In this document: piece after piece, positions 26,021 to 35,064 of the stretch
Numbering within the stretch: position 1 is the stretch's first letter
Layout: every line of letters begins with the position of its first letter
Assembly (NCBI GenBank): GCA_021323535.1
Contig: JAJONO010000005.1
Coordinates: 53,330 to 117,329, forward strand
Origin: Bacteroidota bacterium
GTDB lineage: Bacteria; Bacteroidota; Bacteroidia; B-17B0; Aurantibacillaceae
Direction: 5' to 3'
Length of the DNA: 64,000 nt
Notes under the pieces: generated by a model
Databases searched by the model: none
Told to the model about the DNA's origin: nothing
Seen by the model: only the letters and a program-made list of their open reading frames with translations
Translations under genes and position numbers: made by a program

Positions 26021-28309
26021 TTATCTAAAGTGTATTCCAATTATGCAGACATCGTCTACCTGTTCAAGGCTCCCTCTCCAGGTTTCGAACGATGAATGGA
26101 GTATTCCTTTTTGTTCTTTTAACGGTTTATCTGAATTTGAAAGTATCAGTTCATTCAGTTGTTTATACTTAAACTTTTTTCCTTTTGGTCCGCCAAATTG
26201 GTCGGCATAACCATCCGTGCATAAATAAAGTGTTGATCCTTTTTCCGCATCCACTGAAAACAATCTGAAATCTTCTTTTCTTTCACCTACTCCAACCGGC
26301 ATTTTGTCCGAGGACAATTCACTAAGCTCGGTGCCTGAAATAAGAACGGGTTTGTTGTTCGCTGCAGCGTAAGTTAATTTACCGGTGTGCTGGTTCATGC
26401 AAATTAAAACTCCATCAAAACCGTCTTTTTGTTCTTCTTTACCAATTTCTTCAATTAACCTTTTACGTACGTAATTAAAAATTTCATTTGGTTGAGAAAT
26501 ATTTCTCTCATTAATAGCTTCGTTAAGGAACGAAATATTCAAAAGGCTCATGAACGCTCCGGGAACACCATGACCGGTTGAGTCACATACCGCCAGATAA
26601 AAATTATTATCTTTTTTTGTAGCCCAGTAAAAATCACCACTCACAATATCTTTAGGTTTAAACAGAACAAAATGTTCTTTGATGTTATTTTGAAGAAATT
26701 CTTCGTGAGCCAGCAAGGTATATTGGATCCGTTTTGCGTAATTTATAGAATCCACGATTTCTTTCTGCTTTTCTTCAATAAGCTCCTTCTGTGCTTCAAC
26801 CGCTTTTTTCTGTTCAACAATAATTTTATTCTTGGATTTGCTTTGTTTAAGATTGAGGAACACAACAAAGATCAGGGCAAGAAGCAAAGCGGCCCCAACC
26901 ATAAAACTATAGGAAATTGCTTTTTGTTTTTCGAGATCGGCTTGTTTTTTTATTTTTTCCTGTTCGTATAAGAGTTCTTTTTTCTCTTGCTCATTTTTCA
27001 TATCCTGTTCTTTCTTCGCGTATTCAACAGCAAACTGAGAACGTATGATCGCTTTTTTATTTTCCTGGTTATTAATACTGTCCCGCATAACTATGTGGAA
27101 GTTATAATATTCATAAGCTTTTTTATAGTCACCCTGCGAACTATATAATTTATGCAGGTGCTTTGTTACGTCTGATAAAAGAGCCGCATTCCCGAGCTCT
27201 TTCGCTGTATTAAACACTTCTGTATAACAGGTAAGAGCTTTTGATTTATTTCCCTGTTCATATGCAATATCTCCAATATTTATAAGTGAAAACGCTGAAC
27301 CAAGTTTGTCTTTATTACCTCTAGTATATTTTAAAGCCTCTTCATAATTTGTAATCGCACCTTCAAAATCTTTCATTGCTTTAAGGGCATTGCCAATACT
27401 TTGATAAGACATTCCTATAGAGCGATGATCGCCTATTTCTTTCCGTAATTTTAATCCTTGCTCAAAGTATTCAATACCTTCCTTAAACTTACCTTCCTTT
27501 ACATAAATCCTTCCCATTAACGTCAATGCAAATGAAAGATCGTTTTTTTCATTAGTTCCCTCTCTTATTTCCAAACTACGTAGTGCATACTCCTTTGCTT
27601 TGGCGATTTCATTCTGATTATATAAGGCAAAAGCAATATTATAAAGACTTGCACCCTCGCTCTCCTTAATATGATTTTGTTCCGAAATTTTTAATGCTTT
27701 TTCATAGTAAGCAATTCCGCCTGCAATATTTCCTTGTCCTAACAGAATGCTCCCGATCTGGTTAAGACAAAAAGCAACTCCTCTCCAGTTTTTGATCTCA
27801 GTATTTATTTTTTGTCCTTTTTCAAAAATAGCCATGGCTTCTATAAAATTATTACGTCTTTGTTGAATAGCGCCAAGATTATTAATGCTCGAAGCGGCCC
27901 CGGCTTTATCGCCAATTGACTCCTGAATTTTTATCGCTTCCTTCATTACCTCAACAGCTTTATCGTAATCGCCAATATTCTGGAGTTCATACGCTTCGTT
28001 ATTTACAGCCATGGCAAGGTGTCTTTTATAAAAACGGAACAAGGGATCCGATTCTTTGAGGGTTTTAAGTTTTTCGAGAGTTATTTCTTTCAACTGTTTA
28101 TTATAAATCTGCCACTCTCCTTCATCTGTAGTTTCGGCAAGAACAGCTAGTGCCCTGCAGCGTGATGTATCTTGCTTTACAACTTTTAAAGCTGCTTTGA
28201 GTGAATCAATTTTGTGATCCTGTGCATGAACCGGCACTAAAAAAAATAACAGGAGAATACTACCAATTATATGGAAAGAAAAATAACGAAGGGGATAATA
28301 AATTATCAT
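26021..28309 (-). CDS. TPR sensor with C-terminal SpoIIE/PP2C-type phosphatase
   Basis: The 762-residue protein has a signal anchor or signal peptide (about 10-30) and an array of about seven to eight tetratricopeptide repeats (about 100-410, AASSINNLGAIQQ, SIGMSYQSIGNALKAM). A Lys/Glu coiled coil, one transmembrane helix (about 463-487) and a second coiled coil follow, then a SpoIIE/RsbU-like serine phosphatase domain (about 535-762). Metal-binding acidic residues are visible in SGDFYW, CDSTGHGVPGAF and VDDVCIIG. The layout is a periplasmic TPR sensor wired to a cytoplasmic phosphatase, common in Bacteroidota. The target, possibly an anti-sigma antagonist, is not encoded nearby. Confidence 0.9.
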   Translation of the reverse strand: MIIYYPLRYFSFHIIGSILLLFFLVPVHAQDHKIDSLKAALKVVKQDTSRCRALAVLAETTDEGEWQIYNKQLKEITLEKLKTLKESDPLFRFYKRHLAMAVNNEAYELQNIGDYDKAVEVMKEAIKIQESIGDKAGAASSINNLGAIQQRRNNFIEAMAIFEKGQKINTEIKNWRGVAFCLNQIGSILLGQGNIAGGIAYYEKALKISEQNHIKESEGASLYNIAFALYNQNEIAKAKEYALRSLEIREGTNEKNDLSFALTLMGRIYVKEGKFKEGIEYFEQGLKLRKEIGDHRSIGMSYQSIGNALKAMKDFEGAITNYEEALKYTRGNKDKLGSAFSLINIGDIAYEQGNKSKALTCYTEVFNTAKELGNAALLSDVTKHLHKLYSSQGDYKKAYEYYNFHIVMRDSINNQENKKAIIRSQFAVEYAKKEQDMKNEQEKKELLYEQEKIKKQADLEKQKAISYSFMVGAALLLALIFVVFLNLKQSKSKNKIIVEQKKAVEAQKELIEEKQKEIVDSINYAKRIQYTLLAHEEFLQNNIKEHFVLFKPKDIVSGDFYWATKKDNNFYLAVCDSTGHGVPGAFMSLLNISFLNEAINERNISQPNEIFNYVRKRLIEEIGKEEQKDGFDGVLICMNQHTGKLTYAAANNKPVLISGTELSELSSDKMPVGVGERKEDFRLFSVDAEKGSTLYLCTDGYADQFGGPKGKKFKYKQLNELILSNSDKPLKEQKGILHSSFETWRGSLEQVDDVCIIGIHFR

Positions 28310-28377
28310 GATAAGGCACCAAAGGAACCTAAAGTAGACAGAATATTAAAAAGATACAAGTCTGTTTTCGACAGGTT

Positions 28378-28617
28378 CTATTTAGACCCGGTTGAATTTG
28401 AAGGTTGCATCTGAGTTTTATCATGATTAACAGTATCCTTAGGATCGTAAGCGGCAGAATTGAGTCCGGTAGTATCGTTGTTATAAACTTCGCGGGCTTT
28501 CGACTGATCCTCTGTTCCTGTAGGAATATTATCACTGCCATAGTTTTCGCAGGAAGAAACAAAGAATAACACAATAAAACAAAACGTAGTTAAAGAGATG
28601 GAAAACGGATTTTTCAT
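28378..28617 (-). CDS. Small lipoprotein of unknown function
   Basis: The 79-residue protein is a short lipoprotein: a hydrophobic leader (ISLTTFCFIVLFFVSSC) ends in a lipobox Cys near residue 23, followed by an Asp/Asn/Ser/Thr-rich hydrophilic tail without secondary-structure signals. It lies between mqo and the TPR-SpoIIE gene on the same strand. I see no family and no function. Confidence 0.72.
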   Translation of the reverse strand: MKNPFSISLTTFCFIVLFFVSSCENYGSDNIPTGTEDQSKAREVYNNDTTGLNSAAYDPKDTVNHDKTQMQPSNSTGSK

Positions 28618-28681
28618 GATTAAGAGATTTAGTAAACTCCGCTCAACTATTGTGCCCCGGATGAATGTGAATTAATTCCTC

Positions 28682-30205
28682 TTAAATAATTTCGATTGGC
28701 TCGGCAAGGTTTAGAATTTTAGTTGTTCGTTCTCTTACCTCATCACAAAGATCCTTGCTTTTATCGAGTGATTCTCCGAAAGAAGGAATTATGCCTTTTA
28801 GTTTGTTTTGCCAAAGCTCGCTTTTAAATCTTTCCTTAAAACAGCGGTTTAAAACTTCGATCATCACTGAAACCGAAACCGATGCTCCTGGAGAAGCTCC
28901 GAGAAGTGCGGCAATACTTCCATCAGAAGCATTCACTATTTCAGTTCCGAATTCAAGCACGCCGCCTACATCATCATCCTTTTTGATCACCTGAACACGT
29001 TGTCCCGCTTCTTCAAGTTCCCAATCGTCGAGTTTTGCTTCGGGCACAAATTTCCGCAAAGCCTCGAGTCTTCCTTCAGGGGTTAACCGAACCTGGTCGA
29101 GTAAATATTTTGTGAGGGAAATGTTATGAAGTCCCGCCGAAATGATCGGGTAAAGGTTATCGAGTTGCAACGATCCCGGCAAATCCAGCACTGAACCATG
29201 TTTTAAGAATTTAGTAGAAAATCCTGCAAACGGGCCAAACAACAAAGTTCGTTTTCCATCAATAATTCTTGTATCCAGATGCGGAACCGACATTGGCGGC
29301 GCTCCTACATCAGCAACTCCGTATACTTTTGAAGCGTGTTTTCTGATCACCTCTTCATTCTTACAAACGAGCCATTGACCACCAACCGGAAACCCTCCAA
29401 AGCCTTCGCCCTCGCGAATATCAGCTCTTTCAAGTAATGGAAGCGATCCGCCACCAGCACCAATGAACACGAATTTTGCCTCAGTACTTCTGATGTCATG
29501 GGTTTTAATATTCTTGGCTTCTATTTCCCAATGCTTATCGTTTCTTTGTTTAATATAATTTACCTCATGTTCGAGATAAATTTTTACATCAGGTAGAGTT
29601 TCAAGATACTTAAACAACATCCGTGTAAGCTCACCGAAATTTACGTCTGTTCCATTATCCATTCTTGTTAACGCCACATGATCATTTTCATTGCGACCCT
29701 CCATGATAAGTGGAATCCATTTTTTCATCAGCGCTTTATCTTCAGTATAAAACATGTCGCCAAACAGTGGATGTGCCTTCAATGCTTCGAATCTTTTTTT
29801 GAGATAATGAACATTTTTTTCCCCCCACACAAAACTCATATGAGGTACAGGAGTTATAAATGATCCCGGATTATCGAGACATTTTTTCTCCACTAACCAT
29901 GCCCAGAATTGACGGGATACTTCAAATTGTTCTGCAATTTTCAGGGCCTTGCTGATGTCTATTGAACCATCTGACTTTTCGGGTGTATAATTTAATTCGC
30001 AAAATGCAGAATGACCGGTGCCGGCATTGTTCCAGGCGTCGGTACTTTCTCCGGCAACTACATCAAGACGTTCGTAGATTTCGATTTTTAATTGCGGCTC
30101 TAATTCTTTAAGCAACACTCCGAGCGTGGCGCTCATAATTCCCGCGCCAATAAGAATTACATCGGGATGAGAAGTAGGTTCGTGATGACGGTGGAACAAT
30201 GACAT
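28682..30205 (-). CDS. mqo: Malate:quinone oxidoreductase
   Basis: Mqo oxidises malate to oxaloacetate with FAD and passes electrons to the quinone pool at the inner membrane. From the ATG at 30205 the protein has 507 residues, the usual family length. It shows the FAD-binding Rossmann start DVILIGAGIMSATLGVLL, the family stretch DAWNNAGTGHSAFCELNYTP, and FIGAGGGSLPLLERA. An upstream TTG at 30247 adds residues with no family match and is rejected. With MqnA in this window it fits a menaquinone-linked respiratory chain. A near-consensus box TACCTTTA precedes the start. Confidence 0.96.
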   Translation of the reverse strand: MSLFHRHHEPTSHPDVILIGAGIMSATLGVLLKELEPQLKIEIYERLDVVAGESTDAWNNAGTGHSAFCELNYTPEKSDGSIDISKALKIAEQFEVSRQFWAWLVEKKCLDNPGSFITPVPHMSFVWGEKNVHYLKKRFEALKAHPLFGDMFYTEDKALMKKWIPLIMEGRNENDHVALTRMDNGTDVNFGELTRMLFKYLETLPDVKIYLEHEVNYIKQRNDKHWEIEAKNIKTHDIRSTEAKFVFIGAGGGSLPLLERADIREGEGFGGFPVGGQWLVCKNEEVIRKHASKVYGVADVGAPPMSVPHLDTRIIDGKRTLLFGPFAGFSTKFLKHGSVLDLPGSLQLDNLYPIISAGLHNISLTKYLLDQVRLTPEGRLEALRKFVPEAKLDDWELEEAGQRVQVIKKDDDVGGVLEFGTEIVNASDGSIAALLGASPGASVSVSVMIEVLNRCFKERFKSELWQNKLKGIIPSFGESLDKSKDLCDEVRERTTKILNLAEPIEII

Positions 30206-30359
30206 GATAAATTTTATATAAAGGTAGGGCCTAAAAACTATACTCAAAACTTAAGTCTTGAAAGTATTTGCCTGGATGAAAATGCCAGGATATTTTTAGC
30301 AAGAAGCAAGAAGGTTTAATGCCCTAAAGTAGAAATCACTTTGTGATTTCATTTCAGGA

Positions 30360-30415
30360 CCACCATAAAGCGAAAGCCCCGGACAAAAGTCCGGGGCCTT
30401 TCTGCTTTATGGTGG
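30360..30415. repeat. Nested inverted repeat overlapping the tRNA-Val 3' end
   Basis: A 12-bp perfect outer stem (30360-30371 with 30404-30415) contains the tRNA's terminal CCACCA on one side. It encloses a 9-bp perfect GC-rich hairpin (30376-30384 with 30389-30397) with a 4-base loop. The inner hairpin probably serves as the tRNA terminator on the minus strand, although its T-run is short. Confidence 0.85.
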
Positions 30416-30487
30416 GAACTACTGGGTTCGAACCAGTGACCCTCAGTTTGTAAGACTGATGCTCTGAACCAGCTGAGCTAAGCTCCC
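30410..30487 (-). tRNA. tRNA-Val (anticodon UAC), CCA encoded
   Basis: A complete cloverleaf is visible on the minus strand. The 7-bp acceptor stem is GGGAGCT with AGTTCCC (one G-T), the D arm is GCTC-GAGC, and the anticodon stem TCAGT-ACTGA has loop CTTACAA, giving anticodon TAC (reads GUA, Val). The T arm is ACTGG-CCAGT with TTCGAAC, then the discriminator A and a genomically encoded CCA. It is a single tRNA gene with a perfect-consensus promoter. Confidence 0.97.
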
Positions 30488-30534
30488 TTTTATCAACCGA
30501 AGCTTTACAGCGAAGGTTGAATTTTTTTGGTCTG

Positions 30535-30565
30535 CAAATTTACTGCAATAATTTAATTCTGCAAA
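30535..30565 (-). promoter_or_regulatory. Promoter of tRNA-Val
   Basis: On the minus strand TTTG (30565-30562) is followed after 19 bp by a perfect TAAATTTG box (30542-30535). This is the best full match to the Bacteroidota consensus in the window. The tRNA 5' end lies about 47 bp downstream; a small 6-bp hairpin sits in that leader. Confidence 0.85.
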
Positions 30566-30576
30566 GAAAAATTAAA

Positions 30577-31350
30577 TTAATTTGTCTCTAAACCTGAATC
30601 AGGAATCAACATTCCATCAACCAGAATTCTTCCGCAATGCTCGCACACAATAATTTTTTTATTGGTACGGATATCTAATTGTCTTTGTGGCGGGATCTTA
30701 TTGTAACATCCACCGCAAGCATCACGCTCTACTGCTACAACAGCAAGACCGTTACGGGTATTCGCACGAATGCGTCTGTAGGCGTTCAATAATCTATCTT
30801 CAATTCCTTCAGCAGCTTTTTCGCTGTCTTTAATTAATTGCTTTTCTTCTTTTTCAGTTTCAGAAATTATTTCTTCAAGTTCGCTTTTCTTTACTTTTAA
30901 ATCTTTGCTTCTTTCTTCAAACTCAACTTTGCTTTTCTCTAAAAGTTCTGATTTAATTGTGATAGCGGCTTTTGCTTCCTTCGTTCTTTTTTCCGCAAGC
31001 TGAATTTCTAAATTCTGGAATTCGATCTCTTTTGTAATAGCATCATACTCGCGGTTATTACGAACTTTATTCTGCTGAGCTTCGTACTTTTTAATGTTAG
31101 CCTGAAAATCTTTGATCGCCTGTTTCTTTTCAGAAAGCTGATTCTCTAATTCATCTACTTCGGTAGTTACATTTTGAAGACGAGTTTCTAAACCGGCAAC
31201 AGTATCTTCCAGGTCACTTACTTCAAGAGGTAATTCTCCGCGAATTGTGCGTAAGCGGTCGATCTTGCTATCAATTAATTGTAAAGTGTAAAGGGATTTT
31301 AATTTTCCTTCAACTGCAACGTCAATCTTTTCTTTAATTTTAGCGCTCAT
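30577..31350 (-). CDS. Coiled-coil protein with C4 zinc ribbon
   Basis: The 257-residue protein is almost entirely coiled coil (about 25-190, Lys/Glu/Leu heptads with NKVRNNREYDAITKEIEF) and ends in a C4 zinc ribbon (about 205-245) with ACGGC and CEHCG. This architecture defines a widespread family (DUF164-type) often called a zinc-ribbon or nucleic-acid-binding protein; its role is not settled. The start codon is two bases from the stop of the NIF3 gene, so the two form an operon, an association common in bacteria. Confidence 0.9.
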   Translation of the reverse strand: MSAKIKEKIDVAVEGKLKSLYTLQLIDSKIDRLRTIRGELPLEVSDLEDTVAGLETRLQNVTTEVDELENQLSEKKQAIKDFQANIKKYEAQQNKVRNNREYDAITKEIEFQNLEIQLAEKRTKEAKAAITIKSELLEKSKVEFEERSKDLKVKKSELEEIISETEKEEKQLIKDSEKAAEGIEDRLLNAYRRIRANTRNGLAVVAVERDACGGCYNKIPPQRQLDIRTNKKIIVCEHCGRILVDGMLIPDSGLETN

Positions 31351-31351
31351 G

Positions 31352-32449
31352 TTATAAAAAATAGTTTACCGGGTTAGTTTTAATTTTCGATAAACGGATT
31401 GCAAATGTAGGAAATTTTTTCCTAATTATATCATAAAATATTTCGGGTGTAAACTGCTCGGTTTCATAGTGCCCGGCGTCTATTAAAAGGATCTTACCCT
31501 CCGCATCAAAGAACTCGTGATACTTAAAATCTGACGTAATAAAGGCGTCTGATTTGCTATTTATTGCATTTTTGAGCAAAAAACGACCACTTCCGCCACA
31601 TAATGCCACTTTTTTAACAATTTTTCCTGTTTTTTTTGTGAATTTCAAACATTCAGATTGAAGTGATTTTTTCACTAATGCAAGAAACTGATCTTCTTCT
31701 AAGCCATTTTTCAACTCTCCTATTAACCCGCTTCCTACTTTATTGAATCTTGTACTTAATCGATAAACGTCGTAAGCTACCTCTTCGTAAGGATGAGCCT
31801 CAATAAGTGCTGTTAACACACTGCTTTCCTTTGATCCCTCAAACACTGTTTCTATTTTAATTTCCGCTTCCCGGCTTAATTCCCCGGGTTTTCCTAAAAA
31901 CGGATCTGAGTTTTCATTCCCTCTGAAGGTTCCTGTTCCGTTCGTATTAAAACTACAATGATCGTAATTTCCAATGTGACCACAGCCCGCTTTAAAAAGA
32001 GCGTCAAGTACGCTCTGATGATGACTTTCAGGAACATAGGTTACCAGTTTTCTCAGTAAATCGGCCTTTGGTGCAAGTATTTTGAGATTGACCAGTCCTA
32101 GTTTTTCAGCGATCTTATAATTAACTCCGTTTATAACATTATCTACATTCGTATGAGCAGCGTAAATAGCAATGTCATTTTTTATCGCTTTAATTATGGT
32201 GCGCTCAATGTAATTACTTCCTGTAATTTTCTTAAGCCCCGAAAAAAGGATGGGATGATGAGCAATGATAAGATTACATTTATTTTCAATGGCTTCATCA
32301 ACCACAGACTCAATACAATCGAGTGATAGTAAAACCCCTGAGGCTTCAGCATTGCGATCACCTGTAATGAGTCCGCAATTATCATAATCTTCCTGGTAAG
32401 CCAAGGGAGCAAAATTTTCGATCTCCGAAATAATATCGTGAATTTTCAT
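31352..32449 (-). CDS. NIF3/YbgI-like dinuclear metal protein
   Basis: The 365-residue protein is a long NIF3-like member (YqfO type). Both conserved halves are present: an N-terminal part with YDNCGLITGD, IIAHHPILFSG and AAHTNVDNV, and a C-terminal part with CGGSGRFL, AFITSDFKYHEF and LIDAGHYETE. A PII-like insertion (about 125-240, with YVPESHHQSVLDALFKAG) lies between them. The His and Asp/Glu residues bind a dinuclear metal site in the ring-shaped hexamer; it has been linked to GTP cyclohydrolase-like or metal-chaperone roles but remains undefined. It is cotranscribed with the zinc-ribbon gene. Confidence 0.92.
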   Translation of the reverse strand: MKIHDIISEIENFAPLAYQEDYDNCGLITGDRNAEASGVLLSLDCIESVVDEAIENKCNLIIAHHPILFSGLKKITGSNYIERTIIKAIKNDIAIYAAHTNVDNVINGVNYKIAEKLGLVNLKILAPKADLLRKLVTYVPESHHQSVLDALFKAGCGHIGNYDHCSFNTNGTGTFRGNENSDPFLGKPGELSREAEIKIETVFEGSKESSVLTALIEAHPYEEVAYDVYRLSTRFNKVGSGLIGELKNGLEEDQFLALVKKSLQSECLKFTKKTGKIVKKVALCGGSGRFLLKNAINSKSDAFITSDFKYHEFFDAEGKILLIDAGHYETEQFTPEIFYDIIRKKFPTFAIRLSKIKTNPVNYFL

Positions 32450-32475
32450 AAAAAAATAATGAATAGTGCCTCAAT

Positions 32476-32500
32476 AAAAAATCCCACAAAAATGTGGGAT
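32476..32500 (-). terminator. Rho-independent terminator after ppiD
   Basis: On the minus strand a perfect 8-bp stem (32500-32493 with 32488-32481) with a 4-base T loop is followed by a T-run. It lies just past the stop of the PpiD gene and before the NIF3 start. Confidence 0.9.
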
Positions 32501-32507
32501 CTTAATC

Positions 32508-34796
32508 TTAATCAAATTTTGAAGTGTGATCTTCAATCTCTGCGAGTTCCATTAAAGCGTTGAATGCTTCCATGTCTGCACGTCCGCCTAATCCGCGGTC
32601 CATTTCTCTTTGTTGCATTTTATAATCTTTAGGGGCCGGGGCCTCATCAACAGTATTAACCGTAACAACAAACACTCCGTTATCTCCGGCAATTGCTTTA
32701 CTTGTTTGTCCAGCTTTTGTTCCGATGGCGGTTCCCATGATCACATCATCATGTCCTATACCTTCAATATTGTGTCCTGACGCCATTAATTTTTCAATTT
32801 TCTTAGGCTCTAATCCTAATTTGGATGCAATATCTTCAGCTTTTCCTGTACCCTTAGATTTGAATTCAGCTAAGAACATTTCTCCTTTTTTCTGAATTTT
32901 CACTTTCGCTATCACTTCATCTTTCACTTCTTCAAGAGGTAAAGTTCCTCTGTTTCTGATTCCGCTTAATTTTGCAACAATGTGTTTATCATTGAAAGAG
33001 AAAATGGCAACGTCGCCTTTATTTGCGGCATAAACCCATCTTACCAGCTCCTTTGCATTATCGAGACCAGGAAACTGGCGGGAGTTTTCTTTAATATTCT
33101 CAAGAAGGCGCGGTGCAAGTTTTTGCGCAGCTGCAGCCTTGTCAAATGATTCAGCCGTATTGTTTTTTCCTCCAAACTCATTTGCTTTTGCGAAGATAGC
33201 CTGGTTAGTTTCATCGCTAGGAACAATAGGTTTGAAAATCTGCGCCACTCTGTAATTAGTGAAGCTGGTTTTAGAAAGATCAAGCACTTCCATAATGTGA
33301 TATCCGAACTGCGATTCCTGAACAATAATATCTCCTTTATTATGTTCTGTAGCTCCTTTTACGAAGGCTTCAGCCATATTAGGATCTCCGGCTTTGATCC
33401 AACCGTAGTTTCCACCGTGACCTTTCCAGGAGTTGGTGTCTTTTACATTAAGAAGTATCTGAGACAATTGTGACTTATACATTGTATCAGAAAAATTAAT
33501 GTTTGGTCTCTTTTTACCACCATCATCGCTGAACAATTCAACCATCTGGTCAAAATTTCCGCCTTTTTTGAGAGAAGCAACAAGACTATCGGCAGTTTTC
33601 TTAGCCTGATCCCTGGTACGGGTTGCCTGTGATCTTTCAGCGCCCTGGTAAGCAAGAAGAATGTGTCTTACATTTCCGCTGTCAGCAACAGGAACAATAG
33701 CCTGTAACTTATAAACTTTAAAATAAGCGCCTTCATTATACGGACCAAAAACGGTTCCCGGAGCAGCAGTGAAAATACTTGAATCGCGAACGATCATCGT
33801 TTTTTTAGTGAAATCCTGGATAACAATGTTTCCATTCTCGCTTTCATTTTGCATGAAAGAACTGTCTTCTTTAGCAGTTTTACCTTTAAATTGTTCTGCT
33901 ACACGGTTAGCATCACGCTCAATCCTAATTTTGTCTGAGTCACTTGCCACAACATTAAACGCAATATATTCGATTTTACGTGTGGTTTCCTTGTTTTTGA
34001 ATTCGTAGGAATGATCGGTATAATATTTCTGAATGTCTTCGTCTGTTACTTTTACAGTGCTGTCGCTTACCGCGTCGAAACGCTTAAGAGCAATACTTAC
34101 ATTTAAAGTAGTATTATCCACTTTATAACCTTCCTTCGCCTCAGCAGAAGTAGTGTAAAGTCCTTTACGGATAAGAGCCGCGTATTTTTCAGCAAAACGC
34201 TGGTTTTTAACATTATCTTCCATCGACTTAAGAGCAGGTTCCTGTTCAGGAGGTAATCCCATAACAGCAGCTTTCCATTTAGCAAGATCGATTGACCCGT
34301 CTGGTTTCGCGAACTGAGGATTTAACTGACCTGTTTTAGGATCTGATAATTGCTGAATAACAGACTGAACAGGGTTAGCTACCACACGTTCATAAATTTC
34401 GTCGTCGCCAACGGTAAGTCCTACGTTATCGTACTGAGGTTTAATAACCAGGTCTGTAACATACTGTTGCCAGATAAAATCGATTACCTGTTGACGGGTT
34501 TGGTCGTCGATATCATTACTTTGTCTTTGCTGACGGATCTGGTTCAGCTGGTTCTCAACCTTCATCAAAAAATCGTTTCTGTCGATTTTCTTTCCACCAA
34601 TATAACCAACGGTGCTGGAGTCTCCACCACCAAATAAAGTTGACCCGAAGCTGAAAAAGTTTTCAAGGATAAAGATCAAAATTGCTAATCCAACAATACC
34701 AACCAGGAGACCTTTTCTGCGCCTGATAAGTTCAAGCGTGCTGAGTTGCTCATTTTTAGTTTCAGTAGGTTGTACGTTTTTTGCGTTACTGCTCAT
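32508..34796 (-). CDS. Membrane-anchored peptidyl-prolyl isomerase, PpiD-like
   Basis: PpiD-like chaperones sit in the inner membrane and help newly exported outer-membrane proteins fold. From the ATG at 34796 the protein has 762 residues: a short cytoplasmic tail, one transmembrane helix (about 29-48), a SurA-N-like chaperone region, a parvulin rotamase domain (about 370-480, GNVRHILLAY and ESQFGYHIMEV) and a long C-terminal chaperone part. The frame is open 65 codons further upstream to a TTG, but that extension runs past the -7 box and has no family match. A terminator follows. In a T9SS bacterium it likely supports secretion of outer-membrane cargo. Confidence 0.92.
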   Translation of the reverse strand: MSSNAKNVQPTETKNEQLSTLELIRRRKGLLVGIVGLAILIFILENFFSFGSTLFGGGDSSTVGYIGGKKIDRNDFLMKVENQLNQIRQQRQSNDIDDQTRQQVIDFIWQQYVTDLVIKPQYDNVGLTVGDDEIYERVVANPVQSVIQQLSDPKTGQLNPQFAKPDGSIDLAKWKAAVMGLPPEQEPALKSMEDNVKNQRFAEKYAALIRKGLYTTSAEAKEGYKVDNTTLNVSIALKRFDAVSDSTVKVTDEDIQKYYTDHSYEFKNKETTRKIEYIAFNVVASDSDKIRIERDANRVAEQFKGKTAKEDSSFMQNESENGNIVIQDFTKKTMIVRDSSIFTAAPGTVFGPYNEGAYFKVYKLQAIVPVADSGNVRHILLAYQGAERSQATRTRDQAKKTADSLVASLKKGGNFDQMVELFSDDGGKKRPNINFSDTMYKSQLSQILLNVKDTNSWKGHGGNYGWIKAGDPNMAEAFVKGATEHNKGDIIVQESQFGYHIMEVLDLSKTSFTNYRVAQIFKPIVPSDETNQAIFAKANEFGGKNNTAESFDKAAAAQKLAPRLLENIKENSRQFPGLDNAKELVRWVYAANKGDVAIFSFNDKHIVAKLSGIRNRGTLPLEEVKDEVIAKVKIQKKGEMFLAEFKSKGTGKAEDIASKLGLEPKKIEKLMASGHNIEGIGHDDVIMGTAIGTKAGQTSKAIAGDNGVFVVTVNTVDEAPAPKDYKMQQREMDRGLGGRADMEAFNALMELAEIEDHTSKFD

Positions 34797-34820
34797 TTCT
34801 TTAAAGATTTTTAAGACTCG

Positions 34821-34828
34821 CAAAGATA
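34821..34828 (-). promoter_or_regulatory. -7 box (TATCTTTG) of the ppiD gene
   Basis: A perfect TAnnTTTG box on the minus strand lies 24 bp before the ATG at 34796. The -33 region is T-rich without a clean TTTG. The box supports the shorter gene start. Confidence 0.6.
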
Positions 34829-35064
34829 ATGGTTTCAGTGAAACGAAAAAGAGGAATTTGGCCTTTTTTAGGGTCACGGAGTACAAATTGCCATTTTTTT
34901 CAACAAATCCACGGCAAAGCTGATTTCTGAGTAACTTTATACAGTTGAAAGGCTTGGTATTACTGGCTTTGAAACCGGGGTCGAGAAACAAGATTCAAGA
35001 ACCAGGAGACAAGAAGGGTCAGAACTAGCAGCTATTGACTATAAAACTATCAACTTAAACAAAG

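Noticed and set aside
30332..30350. 8-bp perfect hairpin GAAATCAC-TTT-GTGATTTC near the tRNA
   Set aside because: No T-run, no gene end nearby that needs it and no second copy in the window; too little to call a functional element.
34797..34991. N-terminal 65-residue extension of PpiD
   Set aside because: It contains the -7 box TATCTTTG and would remove the usual short cytoplasmic tail before the membrane helix.
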